Source: Rhodanobacter sp. L36 (GTDB lineage Bacteria; Pseudomonadota; Gammaproteobacteria; Xanthomonadales; Rhodanobacteraceae). Taken from it: DNA of 64,000 bases. The notes beneath the pieces were generated by a model, which made no database searches, was not told the origin of the DNA, and was given only the letters and a program-made list of their open reading frames with translations. The DNA lies in contig NZ_LMUV01000003.1 of NCBI RefSeq assembly GCF_009765755.1, positions 194,257 to 258,256 on the forward strand, in the 5' to 3' direction. Below, in pieces: positions 1-12,566 of the stretch (positions are counted from its first letter, which is position 1; the number at the start of each line of letters is the position of its first letter). Position numbers and translations under genes: made by a program.

Positions 1-300
1 ATTGACAATTCTGAAATGGGTACATTCAAGCTGGGGGCGGGCTGGGAGTCGGCGCCGACGTATCACGAAGTACCACCGGAGCCAGCGGACGGTGTGTGCG
101 GGCCACCGCGGTAGGTTATTACCCACACGGCAGCGAATACCGCTGATGTCCGATCGATCTCCCACGAGGCGTGCTGACGTAAGCACTACGGTGTCGAAGT
201 GCTCGTCCGTGCTGAAGCAGCAATCGATGCGTTCTTGGCGGCCGAGCAAAAAGCAAGCAGATAACAGAACGCTCGTCGACCAGCCTTACATATGACTGAC
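1..300 (+). other. Gene-poor stretch, possible degraded coding remnant
   Basis: I see no intact gene here. In frame 1 there are three protein-like pieces separated by in-frame stops at 112-114 and 175-177 and ended by TAA at 262-264. The last piece (178-261) has an ordinary alpha-helical amino-acid composition (GVEVLVRAEAAIDAFLAAEQ). This could be the decayed end of a gene cut by the window start, or chance. No family is recognisable. Confidence 0.25.
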
Positions 301-305
301 ACAAC

Positions 306-334
306 GAAAAAGGCCACCCGGTGAGAGTGGCCTC
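306..334 (-). terminator. Rho-independent terminator after tRNA-Phe
   Basis: On the minus strand a 7-bp stem (AGGCCAC/GTGGCCT, 311-317 with 327-333) with a 9-nt loop is followed by a run of T (307-311 on the complement). It lies 16 nt beyond the CCA end of tRNA-Phe and should end that transcript. Confidence 0.8.
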
Positions 335-349
335 AAACGTTGCTATTCA

Positions 350-425
350 TGGTGGCCGGGGACGGAATCGAACCGCCGACACGGGGATTTTCAATCCCCT
401 GCTCTACCAACTGAGCTACCCGGCC
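350..425 (-). tRNA. tRNA-Phe (GAA)
   Basis: The reverse complement reads as a complete 76-nt tRNA. It has a 7-bp acceptor stem starting GGCCGGG, D-loop AGCTCAGTTGGTAGAGC, anticodon loop TTGAAAA with anticodon GAA, T-loop GGTTCGATTCC, discriminator A and an encoded CCA (350-352). A terminator follows it directly. It is the last element of the minus-strand ftsY-asmA-mutY-yggX stretch but probably has its own promoter in the 80 nt after yggX. Confidence 0.97.
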
Positions 426-505
426 AAATCTTGCGAATCACGACAGCCGCGATGGTTGCGGGTGCCTTGTGGAGCCGCGCATTAGACCGAATGCGCGGGT
501 TTTCG

Positions 506-784
506 TCAAGGCTCGGCGTCGGGTGCGGTGAAGCCGGAGGCCTTGGCGAAGTCGCCGCCGAACAGGAATTTTTCCATTTCCTCGGAGAGGAACGCACGCG
601 ATTTCGGTTCGAGCGGATTGAGCCGGTATTCGTTGATGAGCGTGGTCTGGTGCGCGAGCCATTGCTGCCACGCGGGCTTGGAAATCTCCGCGTAGATGCG
701 CTGGCCGAGCGGGCCGGGCCACGGTGCGAAGTCGAGGCCTTCGGCGTCGATGCCGAGCTTGCTGCAATGGATGGTGCGACTCAT
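506..784 (-). CDS. yggX: YggX, Fe(II)-trafficking / oxidative protection protein
   Basis: This is a 92-residue cytosolic protein starting MSRTIHCSKLG and carrying the family signature of small acidic YggX proteins (LDFAPWPGPLGQRIY, then the LINEYRLNPLEPKSR segment). The family is linked to labile iron handling and protection of Fe-S enzymes from oxidation. The ATG at 784 overlaps the mutY stop by 4 nt (ATGA), so the two are translationally coupled. The mutY-yggX pair is conserved in gammaproteobacteria, and MutY itself is a 4Fe-4S enzyme. A longer in-frame reading exists upstream but lies inside mutY and is not needed. Confidence 0.95.
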   Translation of the reverse strand: MSRTIHCSKLGIDAEGLDFAPWPGPLGQRIYAEISKPAWQQWLAHQTTLINEYRLNPLEPKSRAFLSEEMEKFLFGGDFAKASGFTAPDAEP

Positions 785-1899
785 GGGTTTTCCTGGTCGG
801 TGTCGATGCGGAGCAAGAGTGCTCGCACCGGTGCGGGGAGGCCGAGTGTGCCGATCTCGCTGGCGCTGCACCAGCGTGCGCCGGTTTCATCGGCGTCGGC
901 TTTGCGTGGCGCCGCGCCGTCGAACAGCAGCGGCTCGATATCGAGGCGGTAGTGGGTGAAGACGTGGGTAAACGGGGCGAGCGCTGTCACGTCGTCGATG
1001 CGCGCGTGCTGTTGCGCGATGCGCCAGCCGTCTTGTGGATCGATTGCTTCGGGCAGGCTCCATAGTCCGGACCAGACGCCTTGCGGGCCGCGTCGTTCGA
1101 GCAGCACGCGACCATCGGCATCGCGCAGTACCAGCATCACGGTGGCGCGTGTGGGAATGCTGCGAGTCGGCTTGCGGCTTGGCAACTGCGCGGTGAGGCC
1201 GTCGCGATAGGCGATGCAGTCGGTGGACAGCGGGCATTCGCTGCAGCGCGGTCGCGGATGGATGCACACGGTGGCGCCCAGATCCATGATCGCCTGTGTG
1301 TAGTCAGCCACGCGTTGGATAGGCGTGTGTTCTTCGGCGTGCTGCCAGAGCTGCTTTTCGACCGCGCTCTGGCCGGTGTATCCGTGGATGCCGTGGTAGC
1401 GCGCGAGTACGCGCTTGACGTTGCCATCAAGGATCGCAAAACGCAGGCCATGTGCCTGCGCAAGGATCGCCGCGGCGGTGGAACGCCCTATGCCGGGCAA
1501 TGCCTTGAGCGCGTCGAAATCGCGCGGCAGTTCGCCGCCGTGATGTTCCACGCACAACTGCGCGGCACGGTGCAGAAAACGCGCGCGCCGGTAGTAGCCG
1601 AGGCCGGACCACAGGGCGAAGACATTGTCTTCGTCGGCCGCGGCAAGATCGGTAAGCGTCGGCAACGCGCGAATGAAGCGATCGAAATAACCAACGACCG
1701 TGGCGACTTGTGTCTGTTGCAGCATGACCTCCGACAGCCACACGCGATACGCGTCGCGCGGGTGTTGCCACGGAAGATCCTTGCGGCCGTACTGATCGAA
1801 CCAGCAAAGAAGGCGTGTGGCGAAACTGTCGGAATGCTTCGACGAGGATTTGCTGGACGTGCGTCCGGATAATGCAGCTTCGGTGCGACGCGGCGGCAC
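781..1899 (-). CDS. mutY: MutY, adenine DNA glycosylase (A/G mismatch repair)
   Basis: A 372-residue base-excision-repair glycosylase that removes adenine opposite 8-oxoguanine. The helix-hairpin-helix glycosylase domain carries the catalytic Glu (E57 in LSEVMLQQTQ), the HhH LPGIG motif near 134 and the catalytic Asp D158 in ILDGNV. A C-x6-C-x2-C-x5-C cluster (C212, C219, C222, C228) binds the 4Fe-4S cluster. The C-terminal third is the NUDIX-like 8-oxoG recognition domain. The start is GTG at 1899, one base after the stop of the upstream AsmA-like gene. No later start precedes the conserved LPWQ region, so I kept it despite a roughly 25-residue low-complexity N-terminus. Confidence 0.95.
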   Translation of the reverse strand: MPPRRTEAALSGRTSSKSSSKHSDSFATRLLCWFDQYGRKDLPWQHPRDAYRVWLSEVMLQQTQVATVVGYFDRFIRALPTLTDLAAADEDNVFALWSGLGYYRRARFLHRAAQLCVEHHGGELPRDFDALKALPGIGRSTAAAILAQAHGLRFAILDGNVKRVLARYHGIHGYTGQSAVEKQLWQHAEEHTPIQRVADYTQAIMDLGATVCIHPRPRCSECPLSTDCIAYRDGLTAQLPSRKPTRSIPTRATVMLVLRDADGRVLLERRGPQGVWSGLWSLPEAIDPQDGWRIAQQHARIDDVTALAPFTHVFTHYRLDIEPLLFDGAAPRKADADETGARWCSASEIGTLGLPAPVRALLLRIDTDQENP

Positions 1900-1900
1900 G

Positions 1901-2968
1901 TCAGTGTGTGGGCGCTTTGCTGGCGGCCGGCTTCGGCGCGACCGTGCTCGCGGCGGCAGGGACAGCGTCGCCGGTCTTCATGCTGAAACCTTCGATTTTT
2001 ACGCCGCTGGCTTCGTAGTTCGCGATTTCAAGATGTCCATCCGCGGGCGGCATGCTCAGGTGAGGACCATGCTCATCGCTCAACGCACTCCACCAATGCG
2101 CAAGCGCAAGCGGCGGTAGGCGAAGGTCGGCATGGTTGTCGGGTCCGTCGAGTTTCAGCTCGAGCATGAGTGGTGTGTTCTGTGCGGCGGGCGTGAGGGT
2201 GAGCGCGATGTCGTAACGCGCGGCGCCGGCGTGCTCGAAGGTACCGGCGAGTATTGCGGCAGCATCGGCGCTGCCATGCCAGTGCGCGTTGCCGTTGAGT
2301 GCAAGCGTCGAATCCGTGCCTTGCGCGAGATGCAACGCGACGTTGTCGAGTTCCAGCGTGTTGCCGTTGATGCGTGGCGTGGCGGACAGCTGTAGTTGCA
2401 GCGGGGTTCCGGATTCGGTGTTGGCGGTCATGCTGAGCGGAAACGGCTGGCCGGAAAGAAGGCAGCCCGCTTCGAGCCGCACGTCGCCGAGTAGCAATTC
2501 GTCGCCACGCACCAGGCTGCCGCGACGGATGCTGACGCCCGCATCGATGCGTGGAATATTCGGCGGCGCGCCGGCGGGTTGCGCAGGCAATGCGGCGACC
2601 CACGCCTGCAACGCGTCGAGGTCGACGCGCGGCGATTCGATTTCGAGTTTGGTGATGACCGTTGGGCCGCCGAACACGGTTTGCCACGGCAGCACGAGGC
2701 TGCCGCGTGCCGCGACAAGGATCGGCGCGTTCGCACCTTGCGCGTTGAGCGTGATGCCGCGCAGGTCGAGTGCGGGCCGCGGAAACAAGGTCGGGCTCGC
2801 AGGGCTGGCGAGGTTGAGTTCGAGTCCGGCGTTGCGCGCCTGCTGCTGCAGCGTTGCGGTGAAGCGCTCCGGCTGCAGCAGGATATATACGGCTATCACT
2901 GCTGCCAGCACGATGGTCAGCGCGAGGCCGCCAACGACGTAGAGCGCGAGTCGGAGTCGGCGGGACAC
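1901..2968 (-). CDS. AsmA-like envelope protein
   Basis: A 355-residue protein with one N-terminal membrane anchor (about residues 7-31, rich in V, A, L and I) followed by a long periplasmic region. That region has AsmA-type repeats (FPRPALDLRGITL, then alternating beta-strand-like segments such as LELDNVALHLAQG). AsmA family proteins tether in the inner membrane and affect outer-membrane lipid and protein homeostasis, and recent work treats relatives as lipid-transfer bridges. At 355 residues it is shorter than E. coli AsmA (about 617). It lies 15 nt after ftsY and 1 nt before mutY, so it is probably in one transcript. Family assignment is good; exact role is unknown. Confidence 0.75.
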   Translation of the reverse strand: MSRRLRLALYVVGGLALTIVLAAVIAVYILLQPERFTATLQQQARNAGLELNLASPASPTLFPRPALDLRGITLNAQGANAPILVAARGSLVLPWQTVFGGPTVITKLEIESPRVDLDALQAWVAALPAQPAGAPPNIPRIDAGVSIRRGSLVRGDELLLGDVRLEAGCLLSGQPFPLSMTANTESGTPLQLQLSATPRINGNTLELDNVALHLAQGTDSTLALNGNAHWHGSADAAAILAGTFEHAGAARYDIALTLTPAAQNTPLMLELKLDGPDNHADLRLPPLALAHWWSALSDEHGPHLSMPPADGHLEIANYEASGVKIEGFSMKTGDAVPAAASTVAPKPAASKAPTH

Positions 2969-2983
2969 GCTCAGCTCCGCGCC

Positions 2984-4135
2984 TCAGTCATGACCCTGGC
3001 CTTCGACGCCGAGGCTTGCGGGAAGCAGGCCATCGACGAATGCTTCAGCCTCGAACACGCGGAGATCGGTCGCCGTTTCGCCCAGCCCGACAAAACGGAT
3101 CGGCAGGCCGAATTCCCGCGCGAGCGCGAACACCACGCCGCCCTTGGCCGTGCCATCGAGCTTGGTGACCACGAGTCCGGTGACGCCGACGATCTGCAGA
3201 AACTGGCGAACCTGGTTCACCGCGTTCTGTCCGGTGGTGCCGTCGATCACCATCAGCACTTCGTGCGGCGCGTCGACGTCGATCTTTTTCAATACGCGGG
3301 CGATCTTGCCGAGTTCGTCCATCAAGCCGCCCTGCGTGTGCAGGCGGCCGGCGGTGTCGGCGATGAGCACGTCGATGTCGCGCGATCGTGCGGCCTGCAA
3401 CGCATCGAAGATTACGCTGGCGGCGTCGGCATCCTGGCCTTGCGAGATCACCGGCACGTCGTTGCGCGTGCCCCAGGTTTTCAGTTGTTCCACCGCAGCC
3501 GCACGGAACGTGTCGCCGGCGGCGAGCATCACGGCGTGGCGCTCATCGCGCCAGCGGCGCGCTAGCTTGCCGATGGTGGTGGTCTTGCCGGCGCCATTGA
3601 TGCCGACGACAAGCGTGACGAAAGGATGGCGGCCGCGGATGTCGAGCGGCTTCTCGACCGGCTTGAGCAGCGCGACAAGTTCGGCACGCAACGCTGCCAG
3701 CAAAGCCGGTGAATCGGCGAACTCGCGTTTGTGCATGCGCTTGCGCAGGTTTTCGACCAGTTCGCTGCTGGCTGCGACGCCGACGTCGGCAGTGATCAGC
3801 GTGGTTTCCAGTTCGTCGAGGAGATCGTCGTCGAGTTTCGGATGACGCACGAACAGCGAACTCAGGCCGCGCGCGAATGAGTTGCCGGAAAGCCGTTCGC
3901 GCCAGCTGCGCTTGGCGGGTGCGGCTTCGGCTTCGGTTTCGGAAGCGGGCGTCGGATCAATAATTGGTGCAACGAAACGTTCGTTGTCGGTGCGCCCTTC
4001 GGCAGGCGAGGGGACTTCGGCCAGCGTTTCCTGGATCACCGGTGCCGCGCCGTCCAATGTCGCTGGATCGGCGGGCGGAACGATCGGTATTTCCGCTTCC
4101 GTCTCGGCGGGTTTCTTCTTCCAGAACTTGAGCAT
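2984..4135 (-). CDS. ftsY: FtsY, signal recognition particle receptor
   Basis: A 383-residue SRP-receptor GTPase that docks SRP-ribosome complexes at the inner membrane for co-translational insertion. It has an acidic A domain (residues 1-75), a four-helix N domain and a G domain. The G domain has the P-loop GINGAGKTT (178-186), the insertion-box region DTFRAAAVEQL (208-218), DTAGR (260-264) and the TKLDGTAKGG guanine-specificity loop near 330. The ATG at 4135 follows a 74-nt gap to the divergent rsmD. The ftsY/rsmD divergent pair is common in proteobacteria. Confidence 0.97.
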   Translation of the reverse strand: MLKFWKKKPAETEAEIPIVPPADPATLDGAAPVIQETLAEVPSPAEGRTDNERFVAPIIDPTPASETEAEAAPAKRSWRERLSGNSFARGLSSLFVRHPKLDDDLLDELETTLITADVGVAASSELVENLRKRMHKREFADSPALLAALRAELVALLKPVEKPLDIRGRHPFVTLVVGINGAGKTTTIGKLARRWRDERHAVMLAAGDTFRAAAVEQLKTWGTRNDVPVISQGQDADAASVIFDALQAARSRDIDVLIADTAGRLHTQGGLMDELGKIARVLKKIDVDAPHEVLMVIDGTTGQNAVNQVRQFLQIVGVTGLVVTKLDGTAKGGVVFALAREFGLPIRFVGLGETATDLRVFEAEAFVDGLLPASLGVEGQGHD

Positions 4136-4209
4136 TGCGGCAATGATTCAAAGACAATGGGCGGCATGCTAACACCCCGACCTGTACTGCCCGCTGAGGG
4201 CGCGACGCC

Positions 4210-5873
<1,664 letters not shown>

Positions 5874-5876
5874 TAG

Positions 5877-7999
<2,123 letters not shown>

Positions 8000-8006
8000 C
8001 ATAGCG

Positions 8007-8882
8007 ATGGAATTGTTCTCGATCCTGGGTAACTCACAGCAGCTCGATGGCGGAGCCATGTTTGGCAATGCTCCGAGAGCGTTGTGGTCCCGCTGGATCA
8101 AGCCTGATGACGAGAACCGCATTCCGCTCGCGTGCCGTTGCTTGCTGGTTAAGAATCTGGACGGCCGTAACGTGCTGTTCGAAACCGGCATCGGTGCTTT
8201 CTTCGAGCCGTCGATGCGCGAGCGCTATGGCGTGGTTGAACAGCGGCATGTACTGCTCGACTCGCTCGCCGAAGTCGGGCTTTCGCATGTGGACATCGAT
8301 GTCGTGGTGTTATCGCATCTGCATTTCGATCATGCCGGTGGTTTGCTTGCTGCGTGGGAAGAAGGGCAGGTGCCGAAGCTGTTGTTTCCGAATGCGCGGT
8401 TCGTGGTCGGTGCAGATCACTGGCGTCGTGCGCTTGCGCCACATCCGCGTGATCGTGCCTCGTTCGTTCACGAATTGCAGTTGCTGCTCGAAGCATGCGG
8501 ACGGCTGGAACTCGTCGAAGGCGAGTATTCGCAGGCATTGGGATCGTCGGTTCGTTTCAGTTTTTCGGACGGCCATACGCCGGGCCTCATGCTCGCCGAA
8601 GTCGGTGGCGTGGCGTTTTGCGCCGATCTGATTCCGGGGCGTTTCTGGGTGCATCTGCCGATCACGATGGGCTACGACCGTTCTCCGGAAATATTGATCG
8701 ACGAGAAGCGCGCTTTCCTCCAAGACAAGTTATCGCGTGACGTGCGCCTGTTTTTCACGCATGACCACGACTGCGCACTCGCGCGGGTGACGCGCGATGA
8801 ACACGGCCGCTTCGGCACGGCCGACGAGCAACGCGAACTGCGCGGCGACATCGTTCCAGCGTCGGTCGGAGCAGCGGGATGA
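8007..8882 (+). CDS. Metallo-beta-lactamase-fold hydrolase
   Basis: A 291-residue cytosolic protein with the metal-binding HxHxDH motif (H104, H106, D108, H109 in [11 protein letters not shown]), a GADHW segment, a second histidine in SDGHTPG and a late FTHDHD motif. This layout fits MBL-fold hydrolases of the quorum-quenching-lactonase/glyoxalase II superfamily. The substrate cannot be read from sequence. The start [16 protein letters not shown] is chosen because an ATG at 8007 follows the ggt stop closely. It overlaps the next gene by 4 nt, so the two are probably coupled. Confidence 0.85.
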   Translation: MELFSILGNSQQLDGGAMFGNAPRALWSRWIKPDDENRIPLACRCLLVKNLDGRNVLFETGIGAFFEPSMRERYGVVEQRHVLLDSLAEVGLSHVDIDVVVLSHLHFDHAGGLLAAWEEGQVPKLLFPNARFVVGADHWRRALAPHPRDRASFVHELQLLLEACGRLELVEGEYSQALGSSVRFSFSDGHTPGLMLAEVGGVAFCADLIPGRFWVHLPITMGYDRSPEILIDEKRAFLQDKLSRDVRLFFTHDHDCALARVTRDEHGRFGTADEQRELRGDIVPASVGAAG

Positions 8883-9931
8883 TGACCGCGAAAGCGACAT
8901 CGATGCCGGGCGTGATCGGCCAGATCGCGGGCGCCTTGCTTGTGCTCGCTGGCGTCGGCCTCGCGGCCATGACGGCGCGCGGTCTGTCCAATTATCACGC
9001 AGCTGTTGGCCGGCATGGCGGCGACTTGATCGAGCTGGGTGCCGACGCGTCGCCGCAACCGGGCCAGCATGGTTACATGGCGCGAATCGTTGGCACGCCG
9101 TCGGTGGTAGAAACACCGCACGATCAGGAGTTCAGCCAGCACGCCGACACGCCGCTGCTCACCCGCCACGTCGAGATGTTCCAGTGGCGCGAGATTCGCA
9201 TTGGCGACGACGTGCATTACGAACTGGACTGGGAAGATCATCCGATCGATACCAGTCGATTCAGGCAGCCGGGCGGCCACGCCAATCCCGGCAGTTTCCC
9301 GATCGCCGGCAAGCAGTTCGAAGCAGGTCTGGTGCAGATCGGCGGGTTCAAGTTATCCAGCAATCTGCTGCACGCGCTGCCCGGCTCGGAGCGCATCGCG
9401 CCGGATCCCAAATCGCTGCCGGCGAATCTCGCCGCGAGTTTCAGCGAATACGACGGTTATCTGGTGACCAGCGCGCATCCGCAGGATCCGCGTCTGGGTG
9501 ATTTGCGAGTGAGCTGGGACGGAGTGCCGCTGCAACCGGTCACTGTGGTGGCTCGCATCGACGGCGACCGGCTGGTGCCAGCGATCGACGCCGCCGATGG
9601 CAAAGGCTACGACGTCGAAGTCGGCGACGTATCGCTGCTCGATGAATTCCCCGATCTGCCGATACCGCCGGAATCGGTGCTGATTCGCGAAATTATTTCC
9701 GTGCTGCTCGCGGCGGCTGGCGCATTCCTGCTGATCAGGTTGAACAGTTCTCGACGGGATGCACTGCTCGCGCTCGCAATCGGTTCGATGGCCGTCGGTG
9801 CTGTCACCAGCGTGATGTATCTCGGCAGCGATGGCCACATGGCAGGCATCTGGTTGCTGATCGCGTTGCTCGGTATCGGTGTGGCGATCTGGCGGCTTCG
9901 GCGACATCCGTCGACTCCGCACCCACTCTGA
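8879..9931 (+). CDS. TMEM43-like (DUF1625) membrane protein
   Basis: A 350-residue protein with one N-terminal membrane helix (about 13-32), a long periplasmic or lumenal-type region and three C-terminal helices (about 270-290, 295-315, 322-340). The extramembrane part has TMEM43 family features: repeated YMARIVGTP segments, HVEMFQWRE and the [14 protein letters not shown] stretch. TMEM43 relatives occur from bacteria to humans and their molecular role is unsettled. The start ATGATG at 8879 overlaps the MBL-fold gene stop. The gene ends 3 nt from the convergent NUDIX gene. Confidence 0.8.
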   Translation: MMTAKATSMPGVIGQIAGALLVLAGVGLAAMTARGLSNYHAAVGRHGGDLIELGADASPQPGQHGYMARIVGTPSVVETPHDQEFSQHADTPLLTRHVEMFQWREIRIGDDVHYELDWEDHPIDTSRFRQPGGHANPGSFPIAGKQFEAGLVQIGGFKLSSNLLHALPGSERIAPDPKSLPANLAASFSEYDGYLVTSAHPQDPRLGDLRVSWDGVPLQPVTVVARIDGDRLVPAIDAADGKGYDVEVGDVSLLDEFPDLPIPPESVLIREIISVLLAAAGAFLLIRLNSSRRDALLALAIGSMAVGAVTSVMYLGSDGHMAGIWLLIALLGIGVAIWRLRRHPSTPHPL

Positions 9932-9934
9932 TTT

Positions 9935-10528
9935 TTATCTCGTCGCCGACGGCGGCGTGGCGATTCGCTCGTTGGTGTGTTCGATGAACCACAGGCCGGC
10001 AAACAGTTTCGGGTCGATCGAATAACCTTCGGCTGCGCGTGCGAACAGCCAGCCACCGGCTTCACTGCGTGGCACTTCATGCACGACGATGTTCTCGGTT
10101 TCGTCGCCGCCGCCTGGGCCGACTTTTTCCAGATCCCACGCGCGCACGAAAGTGATCATCTCGGTACTCATGCCCGAGGAAGACGGGCCGCAATGCACGA
10201 ATTCCACGTGCTGGCAGCGGTAGCCGGTTTCCTCTTCGAGCTCGCGCTGTGCCGCAAGCAACGCGCCTTCGTCGGCCTGTTCAAGCACATCGCCGACGAG
10301 TCCGGCAGGCATCTCGATGGTGTTCTGCAGGATCGAAACGCGGTATTGCTCGACGAACAACACCGTGTCCTGCGGCGTCACCGCCAGGATGATCACCGCG
10401 CCACCGGGATTGTTGCGCTCTGCATATTCCCAGCGTCCACGCTTGCGCAGGCTCAACCATTTGCCTTCGTGGAGAGTTTCGACCGGTGCGTTGGCGTCGG
10501 CGGGAATGCGCGGGTTGGAATCGTTCAT
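9935..10528 (-). CDS. NUDIX hydrolase, ADP-ribose pyrophosphatase type
   Basis: A 197-residue NUDIX protein, probably hydrolysing ADP-ribose or a related nucleoside diphosphate derivative. N-terminal strands precede VLFVEQYRVSILQNTIEMPAGLV, and the catalytic helix is AAQRELEEETGY. The spacing between the conserved PAGL and the REL-EE-TG helix is longer than in ordinary ADP-ribose pyrophosphatases: about five extra residues (GDVLEQADEGAL) replace the usual turn. The canonical G-x5-E part is therefore not met. The function is family-level only. It lies 89 nt downstream of the exonuclease gene. Confidence 0.85.
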   Translation of the reverse strand: MNDSNPRIPADANAPVETLHEGKWLSLRKRGRWEYAERNNPGGAVIILAVTPQDTVLFVEQYRVSILQNTIEMPAGLVGDVLEQADEGALLAAQRELEEETGYRCQHVEFVHCGPSSSGMSTEMITFVRAWDLEKVGPGGGDETENIVVHEVPRSEAGGWLFARAAEGYSIDPKLFAGLWFIEHTNERIATPPSATR

Positions 10529-10617
10529 CGGCGATCACGGTTGGAAAGTTCAGCGGACATGGTGAACTGTCCCGACGGCAGCGACAACCGGCCGGCGAGA
10601 TTTCTTCGACGATGTCG

Positions 10618-11532
10618 TCAGCGCAACTGCGCGCGCAGGCGGCTGCGTGTGAAGGCGCCGAAGCGCAGCTGCTCGCAAATGGCATCGAGCTGCGCAGAGT
10701 CGCGAGATTGGCGCACCAACAGATCGGGTGTGATGGCGGATGGCGCGTCCAGCGCGATACGCGTGAGGCGGCGATACATGCGCGCCATCTCGCCGTGCTC
10801 GCGCAATTTGACGGCGCAGGCCGCGGCACCGCGCAGACGCAGGAATGTCACTTCGTCGACGCGTTCGAGCAGCGCATCAAGGCTCCCGAAATGAGTAAGC
10901 AGTGCGGCGGCGGTCTTGGCGCCGATGCCGGGCACGCCGGGAATGTTGTCCACCGCATCGCCGCAGAGTGCGAGGTAGTCGGCCACCTGATGCGGATGCA
11001 CGCCAAGCCGTTCGTGCACGCCGAGCGGGCCCCAACGCGTGTTGCGCGCGTAATCCCACTGCTCGTCGTGCTCGCCCAGCAACTGACCGAAATCCTTGTC
11101 CGCCGACACGATTACGCTACGCCAACCCATCGCACGCAGGCCCCACACCGTAGTGCCGATCAGGTCATCGGCCTCGAACGCGTGGTCGATCATCACGTGG
11201 ATGCCGAGCGCTTCGGTGATGGCACGACACATCACGAATTGCCGCTCGAGCGCCGGCGGCGGCAACTCGCGATTGGCTTTATACGCGGGATAAATCGCAT
11301 TGCGGAACGAGCTGGTCAGCGAGGCGTCGAAAGCCACCGCCACATGTTCGGGTTGCACGCGTTCGAGCAATTCGCACAAAAATCGCGTGAAGCCGTGAAC
11401 GGCGTTGATCGGGTGATCGTCCGCATCGAAGAACTCGTCCGGCATCGAATGCCAGGCGCGAAAGACGTACAGGCTTCCGTCGATCAGATGGACGGCTGGA
11501 CGTCCATCTGAAGATGCCGTCATGGCGTCCAT
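10618..11532 (-). CDS. 5'-3' exonuclease (PolA N-terminal domain type)
   Basis: A 304-residue stand-alone homologue of the FEN-like 5'-nuclease domain of DNA polymerase I. It has HLIDGSLYVFRAWHSMP at the N-terminus, AFDASLTSSFRNAIYPAYKANR, the metal-binding EADDLIGT and SADKDFGQLL motifs, and the H3TH segment LCGDAVDNIPGVPGIGAKTAAALL. It may process flaps or RNA primers. Two starts are possible: ATG 11532 and ATG 11523. The second overlaps the nitroreductase stop as ATGA and may be the true one (301 residues). A perfect hairpin lies in the first codons (11485-11510). Confidence 0.9.
   Translation of the reverse strand: MDAMTASSDGRPAVHLIDGSLYVFRAWHSMPDEFFDADDHPINAVHGFTRFLCELLERVQPEHVAVAFDASLTSSFRNAIYPAYKANRELPPPALERQFVMCRAITEALGIHVMIDHAFEADDLIGTTVWGLRAMGWRSVIVSADKDFGQLLGEHDEQWDYARNTRWGPLGVHERLGVHPHQVADYLALCGDAVDNIPGVPGIGAKTAAALLTHFGSLDALLERVDEVTFLRLRGAAACAVKLREHGEMARMYRRLTRIALDAPSAITPDLLVRQSRDSAQLDAICEQLRFGAFTRSRLRAQLR
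11485..11510 (-). repeat. Perfect 10-bp inverted repeat at the exonuclease gene start
   Basis: CAGATGGACG (11485-11494) and its exact complement CGTCCATCTG (11501-11510) are separated by GCTGGA. In the mRNA this 10-bp hairpin begins about 13 nt after the ATG at 11523, within ribosome footprint distance. It could dampen translation initiation or be coincidental. Confidence 0.6.
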
Positions 11533-12089
11533 GTGCTGAGAAGGTCATCAAGCGCCGGGCGATCACGATCGGGCACATCGATCTGCGGTGTGCCCAGATG
11601 CATGAAGCCGACCACGTGTTCATTGCTGGCGAGCCCAAGCACGGCCGCTGCCTCGCGATCGTAGGCTGCCCAGCCGGTAAGCCATTGCGCGCCGAAGCCC
11701 AAGGCGTATGCGCCAATCAAAAGATTCTGCGCGACGCAGCCGGCAGTCAGCGTTTGCTCGATCGGTGGCACGCTGCTTTCTTCGTCGATGCAGGCCACGA
11801 TGACCAGCACCAGTGGCGCGAAGGTGTAGCGCAGGCGTTCCTTCTCGCGCTTGGAGTCAGACAGCTCCGGCTTGTTGCGAATCACCAGCGCGGTCATGCG
11901 CTCGCCGAAGCGCAACTTTGCCTCGCCTTGCATTTGAATCAGTCGGAACGGCACCAGCTTGCCGTGGTCGGGCACACGGATCGCCGCTTCAAGCAGGGCG
12001 CGCAAAGTGGATTCGTCCGGCACCGGTTCGCCGAGTTGCCGCGATGGTACGGAATGGCGTTGCTGCAACAAGGACAAGGCGTCAGACAT
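11520..12089 (-). CDS. Nitroreductase family protein (YdjA-like)
   Basis: A 189-residue flavin-dependent oxidoreductase of the small YdjA/Rv-type nitroreductase group. The FMN-phosphate-binding start LLQQRHSVPSRQL is followed by LEAAIRVPDHGKLVPFRLIQ, then the dimer-interface helix TAGCVAQNLLIGAYALGFGAQWLTGWAAYD and GFMHLGTPQID near the C-terminus. It would use NAD(P)H to reduce nitro or quinone substrates; the natural substrate is unknown. Its stop overlaps the start of the exonuclease gene. Confidence 0.88.
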   Translation of the reverse strand: MSDALSLLQQRHSVPSRQLGEPVPDESTLRALLEAAIRVPDHGKLVPFRLIQMQGEAKLRFGERMTALVIRNKPELSDSKREKERLRYTFAPLVLVIVACIDEESSVPPIEQTLTAGCVAQNLLIGAYALGFGAQWLTGWAAYDREAAAVLGLASNEHVVGFMHLGTPQIDVPDRDRPALDDLLSTWTP

Positions 12090-12149
12090 GGACAGACTCG
12101 GTAGATCGGACTTTCCATGCTAGCCCGCGAATCGACATTGCGCGAATCG

Positions 12150-12566
12150 TCATGCGCGCGCCGGCAAACGGAACGAACCGGGCAGTAATTCCGACACGCT
12201 GGTCCGTTGCATTTCTCCGCGCAGGTTGGCGAGCAATACCGGCATGTCCGCATCACAAAGTTCGGCCATCACCTGGCGACATGCGCCGCACGGCGTGATC
12301 GGTGCGGGGCAATCGCCGATAACCGCCATGGCCGCGAAATCACCGGGCTGGCAACCGGCGGCGATCGCACTGAACAACGTGGTGCGCTCGGCGCAATTGC
12401 ACAGGCCGTACGAGGCGTTTTCCACGTTGCAGCCGGTGAACCGGCGACCGTCATGCGTCAGCAATGCGGCGCCGACGAAGAAGTGAGAATAGGGTGCGTA
12501 AGCGCGGTTGCGCGCTTCATGTGCGAGCTGGATCATTTCGTCGAACGCGGTGGCAGATACAGGCAT
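12150..12566 (-). CDS. cdd: Cytidine deaminase
   Basis: A 138-residue homotetramer-type cytidine deaminase converting cytidine and deoxycytidine to uridine forms. The zinc site is complete: C58 and catalytic E60 in NCAERTTLF, and C93 and C96 in PCGACRQVM. Substrate motifs YSHFFVGAALL and GCNVENASYG are present. The start ATG 12566 has GGAGAT 5 nt upstream; a longer in-frame reading to 12821 lacks homology-like sequence. Length matches the single-domain family (about 130-140). Confidence 0.95.
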   Translation of the reverse strand: MPVSATAFDEMIQLAHEARNRAYAPYSHFFVGAALLTHDGRRFTGCNVENASYGLCNCAERTTLFSAIAAGCQPGDFAAMAVIGDCPAPITPCGACRQVMAELCDADMPVLLANLRGEMQRTSVSELLPGSFRLPARA

